NCBI RefSeq assembly: GCF_028640845.1
Contig: NC_080548.1
Coordinates: 19,803,321-19,867,320 of the forward strand
From: Ahaetulla prasina
Lineage: Eukaryota > Chordata > Lepidosauria > Squamata > Colubridae
DNA: 64,000 nucleotides
Reading direction: 5' to 3'
Shown here: one piece after another, positions 59,782-64,000 of the stretch
Numbering within the stretch: position 1 is the first letter of the stretch
Layout: every line of letters begins with the position of its first letter
Notes under the pieces: model-generated
Told to the model about the DNA's origin: nothing
The model's input: only the letters and a program-made list of their open reading frames with translations
Database searches by the model: none
Translations under genes and position numbers: made by a program

Positions 59782-60615
59782 AGGCAGGCTTCAGCTTATG
59801 ACGACAACTGAGGCCACAATTTCTGTTGCTAAGCAAGATGTTGGTTAAGTGAATTTTGCCCCATTTTACCACCTTTTCTTGCCATGGTTGTTAATAATAA
59901 TAATAATGTTTTAATTTGTATACCGCCCTTCTCCCGAAGGACTCAGGGTGGTGAACAGGCAAATAAAATACAAACAGAAACATACACCATAATTAAAACA
60001 ACCCTTAAAAAACTGATTCAAATTTGCCAAAAAATTTAAAATAACATTACTCCCCATAAAAATTACAAAATTTAAAACCCACAATTAAAATTTAAAATTT
60101 AGAATTTAAAATCAGGCCAGTCCAGCCAAACGGAATAAATAGGTTTTAAGTTCGCGGCGAAAGGTCCCAAGGTCAGGTAGTTGTCGAAGCCCGGGGGAAA
60201 GCTCGTTCCACAGGGTAGGAGCCCCCACAGAGAAGGCCCTCCCCCTGGGGGCCGCCAGTCGACATTGTTTGGCTGACGGCACCCTGAGGAGTCCCTCTCT
60301 GTGGGAACGTACCGGACGCTGGGAGATGTTAAGTGAACTACTGCCGTTATTAGGCTAGTAACACGGTTGTTGGGCGAATCTGGCTTCCCCATTGATTTTG
60401 CTTGTCAGAAGATTGCGAAGGGAAATTACAGGACCTTGGGATACTGCAACCGTCATAATTGTGAGTCGGTTGCCAAGCGTCTGAACTGGGTTCACGAGAC
60501 CGTGGGGATGCTTCAACGGTCGTAAGTGTGAAAAATGGTCATAAATCACTTTTTCCAGCGCCATTGTAACTTTGAACGGTCCCTAAATGAACAGTTGTAA
60601 GTCGAGGACAACCTG
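59782..60615 (+). mobile_element. Mariner/Tc1-type MITE split by an L2-like LINE
   Basis: Left half CAGGCTTCAGCTTATGACGA, TTTCTGTTGCTAAGCAAGAT. Right half TAACACGGTTGTTGGGCGAA, CATTGTAACTTTGAACGGTC and GTTGTAAGTCGAGGACAACC. Same family as 11.19 kb. Confidence 0.85.
59895..60326 (-). pseudogene. L2-like LINE 3' end, nested
   Basis: TGTTAA flanks both sides. The inverted tail is (TAA)n, then TATACCGCCCTTCTCCCGAA. The antisense coding end reads YVPTERDSSGCRQPNNVDWR, PPGGGPSLWGLLPCGTSFPP and FDNYLTLGPFAANLKPIY, the L2-clade ORF2 C-terminus with some changes (FDNYLTLGPF against LHQLSDLRTF in the 62.6-kb copy). Confidence 0.88.
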
Positions 60616-60990
60616 CATTTTTAGAAATTTTGTAGGACTTTAGCAACTGTTTATCAAAGAACGCAGCTGTTGTAGATCTCAATTTAGCATCTGAAGCGGT
60701 TTTGTTAGTATACTAGAGTCTTCGTTGGTTGTATTAGTTTCTCCTCTTACTCTCTCTGCACTGTGTTTAGGGACACAATTAATCCATTTACTATTACTTC
60801 TATGTACTAGAAGGAGTAGTCAAGGCTTTGAAAGTTTAGCTAGCACTTTATCTATCTGAAACTTTTCCTTTCATTTTGTTGGATAAACAGAGCTATTATT
60901 ACCTGTCATATCCATAGAATCAATCAAGAGAAGAACATTTATATGTGTGTCAGACTTCATGGCATCATTGTATAATCATACTATTTGTGC
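60616..60990. other. No gene recognised
   Basis: No supported feature. Confidence 0.5.
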
Positions 60991-60995
60991 AATAT

Positions 60996-61042
<47 letters not shown>
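60991..61042. repeat. (CA)n(TA)n microsatellite
   Basis: About twenty CA units followed by TA units. Confidence 0.95.
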
Positions 61043-61049
<7 letters not shown>

Positions 61050-61051
<2 letters not shown>

Positions 61052-61373
61052 CAAATCCCCCTGCAGCACAGACTAGACTGAGCACAACCAAGCCCCCACC
61101 AACACAGGACACACCCCCAGCCAATCAGAGCACAGAAAAACCCCCAGCCAATCAGAGCACAGCCAAGCTCCCACCCAATCAGTTCAAACCCCCACTAGCA
61201 GTTAAAAGGAAGAAACAGCTGCGATCACACATTGCTCCCAGAAGCACGAAGCTGAAGCCTGAAGATGACGAATGAGACTTCGTCGAAACGTCGCCAAGAC
61301 ACTTCCAATTTTACACGGGAGAAAACCCGAACAACCAAAGACCTACATACAAACACCCGTGAAAACCTCAGAA

Positions 61374-61379
<6 letters not shown>
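61050..61379 (+). mobile_element. Penelope-like terminal repeat with ribozyme-like motif
   Basis: A block between a CA array and a TA array: ACAGACTAGACTGAGCACAA, three CAATCAGAGC-like units (CCAGCCAATCAGAGCACAG), GTTAAAAGGAAGAAACAGCT, the motif at 61,259-61,292, then ACACTTCCAATTTTACACGG and ACCCGTGAAAACCTCAG. Organisation resembles a Penelope pseudo-LTR; no protein domain remains. Confidence 0.55.
61259..61292 (+). ncRNA. Hammerhead-like RNA motif, best core
   Basis: CTGAAGA, T, helix GACGAA / TTCGTC (6 of 6) around loop TGAGAC, then GAAAC and GTC. Both conserved core blocks are intact. Immediately outside, GC (5') and GC (3') could start helix I, but it is short. Helix III would be the minimal self-complementary ACGT, which would favour dimers. 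Confidence 0.55.
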
Positions 61380-61405
<26 letters not shown>

Positions 61406-61406
61406 A
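61380..61406. repeat. (TA)n
   Basis: Thirteen TA units. Confidence 0.9.
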
Positions 61407-61429
61407 CTTTTGTGCTATTTGTGCTATAT

Positions 61430-62135
61430 ATAACTACTAGCTGGACCCCCATGCTTCGCTATGAAACTATATGATTGGGCATGATAAACTGACACTTAAA
61501 GCCTGAAACTTAATGTAGAATGTGTAACTCGTAGCATCAGAGCGTGTTAATATAAGGCAACTGGCAGTTGGAACAGAGTGGGTGTGGGAGTATATGTCCC
61601 AGCCTGCAGGCCAGATGAGTCACTCACTGGCCATGCCCAAGCCCAGTTTAGCAAAGAGGCAGCATCAGAGGGTGTTAATATAAGGCAACTGGCAGTTGGG
61701 ACAGAGTTCCTTTCAGGTGGGGAGGGGGAGTAGAACATCTAACTCCTTAGCATCAGAGTGTTTTAATATAAGGCAACTGGCAGTTGGAACAGAGGGGGGG
61801 TGAGAGTATATGTCCCAGCCCGCAGGCCAGATGAGTCACTCACTGGCCATGCCCAAGCCCGGTTTAGCAAAGGGGCAGCATCAGAGCGTGTTAATATAAG
61901 GCAACTGGCAGTTGGGACAGAGTTCCTTTCAGGTGGGGAGGGGGAGTAAAACTCCTTAGCATCATAGCATGTGAATATAATACTGTATATGAAATACTAA
62001 TGATCTGATGGTCATTTTGAAAAATCCTTTCTTAGCGAACACCTAGAAGCCAAGAGGAACATACGTGTCAAATTTCAAGTTTGTAGACTTTACCATTCTG
62101 GATGATGCATGAGTGGTATTTGGCTTTTATATATA
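61430..62135 (+). mobile_element. Unclassified interspersed repeat bounded by TATATATA
   Basis: Starts TAACTACTAGCTGGACCCCC, ATGCTTCGCTATGAAAC, and ends GCTTTTATATATATAGAAGA. Many animal genomes have repeats with this TACCCG-like/GCTTCGC start and TTTTATATATATAG end. I cannot name the family with confidence. The middle is a tandem array. Confidence 0.45.
61534..61965 (+). repeat. Two-level tandem repeat (216-bp unit of 128 + 88)
   Basis: GCATCAGAG-type starts at 61,534, 61,662, 61,750, 61,878 and 61,959 (GCATCATAG) give spacings of 128, 88, 128 and 81. The 128-bp subunit contains GCAGGCCAGATGAGTCACTC; the 88-bp one contains TTCCTTTCAGGTGGGGAGGG. Both share TTAATATAAGGCAACTGGCA. Confidence 0.9.
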
Positions 62136-62355
62136 TAGAAGAAGATAGATGAACTGCAAGGGAGGGGCCATCTTTGCTTTCTTCCTGCCTACCAGACATT
62201 CCAAGCTCCACTATCTCTATGCCCATGAAAAACAGACACCCACCCACCCCTTTCTGTGACCCCAGACTTCATTCCATCACAACATTGACCTTTATGCTTT
62301 AGGATGAGGGTCCCAATCCCACTACAACGGATTTTCCCAGCTCAGATTGTACAGA
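62136..62355. other. No gene recognised
   Basis: No supported feature. Confidence 0.5.
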
Positions 62356-62862
62356 ATAATAATAATAATAATAATAATATTTTAATTCGTATACCGCCCT
62401 TCTCCCGAAGGACTCAGGGCGGTGCACAGCCAGAATAAAAATACAAAGAGAAACAATACATATAATATTAAGAACACCCCTTAAAAAACTTATTCAATTG
62501 GCCAAAAATTTAAAATACAATAACACCCTATAAAAATTTACAAAAATTTAAAACCCATAAAAATAAATTAAAAATTTTAAAATCAAGCCAGTCCAGCTAG
62601 ACGGAATAAAAAGGTTTTAAGTTCGCGGAGAAAGGTCCGAAGGTCGGATAGTTGATGAAGTCCAGGGGGAAGTTCGTTCCACAGGGTAGGAGCCCCCACA
62701 GAGAAGGCCCTCCCCCTGGGGGCCGCCAGTCGACATTGTTTGGCTGACGGCACCCCAAGGAGTCCCTCTCTGTGAGAACGCACCGGTCGCTGGGAGATAG
62801 AAGATGGCAGTAGACGGTCCCGTAAATATCCTGGTCCTAAGCCATTTGTATCCCCTGTTTTC
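62356..62862 (-). pseudogene. L2-like LINE ORF2 C-terminus and 3' tail
   Basis: Inverted (AAT)n tail, then TATACCGCCCTTCTCCCGAA. The antisense frame 62,583-62,864 ends in the L2-type signature: RPVRSHREGLLGVPSAKQCR, LAAPRGRAFSVGAPTLWNEL, PPGLHQLSDLRTFLRELKTF. Upstream GLGPGYLRDRLLP is also family-like. The end of the ORF is intact; the RT domain is missing. Better preserved than the copy at 59.9 kb. Confidence 0.92.
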
Positions 62863-64000
62863 ATTCTACTTAAGCCCCATAGAGTGTATTCCTGAAAAGT
62901 TCAGCCACACGGTCAAAAAATTTTTGACATCACATTCATTACTGCTTCAATGGGGAGGGAGGGAGGGTTCATTGATTTGTGTTCCCTCTGCAGCAACCCC
63001 TCCATTCTCTCTTAATAAAACAGGTTAACTGTGCCAGGCAGGGACGCCACTGGGACTGACATAATTAATGTCTCTAATGTGAAAGTTTAGGGGTTCATTA
63101 GATTTAGAACTCAGGCAGGTTTTTAATCAAGCATGTTATGGAGAATCATTAACAGCTAAACACAATTTGTAATAGAATATTTTACACCATTTAGTCATTT
63201 GTTGGCTCAGAGCAATCTGCCCATATATAGGATTTCAACTTGCAAATGATGGTCTTTAGTCACTGTGACTTGAGGACCACCTCCAGATGCTCTCTAGTAC
63301 TTAAAGATCTACTCAGTTTGAAACGTATCATTGGGAAGACTAACTTTTGGATCTTGTTGGATGGAGAGAAAAAGTCCTTTTTTTTTATTATTGCATTATT
63401 TAAGATCCATTTCTCCAGATTTTTTAGTTTCTCTAGATCCTTTCTGAACGGTATTCCTGAAATTGCTTTTCTTTTCTTTTGGGGGCTACTCTATACATAC
63501 AAAAATATATATGAAACTATTGTATATTCAATACAATAGCAATAGTCAATGCTTTCTTAAATTAACCATTTCCTAATAGAAGCATATTTTCTCATCAGTC
63601 AATAAAATTAATGTACCGCTTGCTATGGACTCATTATCCTCTCCGTCTCTTGAAATGTTATAATTCCAATGTTTATACATGATTTCTTTGTTCTTCCAAA
63701 ATTGCAAAATTCCCCACTAAGGTTAAGTCATCCGCTAGATCTCTCTTGCTCATATGTTCTTATTTTAATATCTTTTTTTTAAAAAAAAGATATTAATCCA
63801 GGAATCAGTACAGTTTCAATGTTATTCCAAGAAGCCCAAATGGTTTATGAAGGCTTTATAAATTGTTCCTGCCTTCTTGGTATTATACCAAAGAATATGT
63901 CTTGATGAGGGTCAGCAAAGTTTCCAGGTAAATCTCACTCAATTGTTCATGCTGTAGTTGTATTGTAACCAGCCTATGAACCTGACAATTTGCCAAACAT
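62863..64000. other. No gene recognised
   Basis: AT-rich to the window end. Open frames of 74 and 99 codons show no domain or codon evidence of a gene. Confidence 0.5.

Noticed and set aside
61534..61965. CRISPR-like repeat/spacer pattern
   Set aside because: Units are 81-128 bp with homologous 'spacers'. The genome is a vertebrate with no cas genes, so this is an ordinary tandem repeat.

Overview
This window looks like intergenic DNA from a squamate reptile, most probably a colubroid snake. The evidence is the repeat content: BovB LINE 3' ends, CR1/L3-like LINEs whose 3' ends run into long (ATTCT)n or (AATAG)n arrays, Sauria-type tRNA SINEs ending in CCTTTA repeats, L2- and Rex1-like LINE tails, a chromodomain Gypsy element, and many short non-autonomous hAT-like elements. 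I found no host protein-coding exon, tRNA, rRNA or CRISPR array. Nearly every long reading frame is a transposon relic, a shadow of one, or a translated microsatellite. Species assignment is inference; no database was searched.

Layout. 0-9 kb: CR1 fragments, pentanucleotide arrays, SINEs, hAT MITEs and a solo LTR. 9.6-10.9 kb: a hAT-like element that contains a telomere-like CCCTAA array and a minus-strand LTR. 11-19 kb: a mariner-type MITE, a gutted Tc1 element, SINE pairs, a solo LTR, two serial hAT insertions at one target, and a CR1 copy split by a hAT. 20-37 kb: more MITEs, BovB, SINEs, a hAT inside a palindromic hAT, a second solo LTR, and a CR1 copy carrying two hATs. 37,896-43,303: a nearly complete minus-strand Gypsy/chromovirus with 542-bp LTRs, a 5-bp target duplication, gag, protease, RT, RNase H, integrase and chromodomain, broken by several frameshifts. 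44-64 kb: MITEs, Rex1-like and L2-like LINEs, a LINE inside a LINE containing a SINE fragment, and Penelope-like fragments.

The most interesting signals are these. (1) Penelope-like fragments at five places carry a hammerhead-like RNA motif with fixed spacing (CUGANGA, 1 nt, 6-bp helix, 6-nt loop, GAAAC). The helix sequence differs between loci but stays paired at four of them. Three of the five loci are inverted (foldback) pairs. (2) The chromovirus has a 12-nt primer-binding site that perfectly complements its own predicted RNA 5' end, as expected for Tf1/sushi-type self-priming. (3) Its pol frame runs through the polypurine tract into the 3' LTR, and the same LTR phase is open in three other LTR copies from two other families. 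(4) Many hAT-like insertions still have recognisable 8-bp target duplications, so nesting order and aberrant one-ended copies can be read directly.
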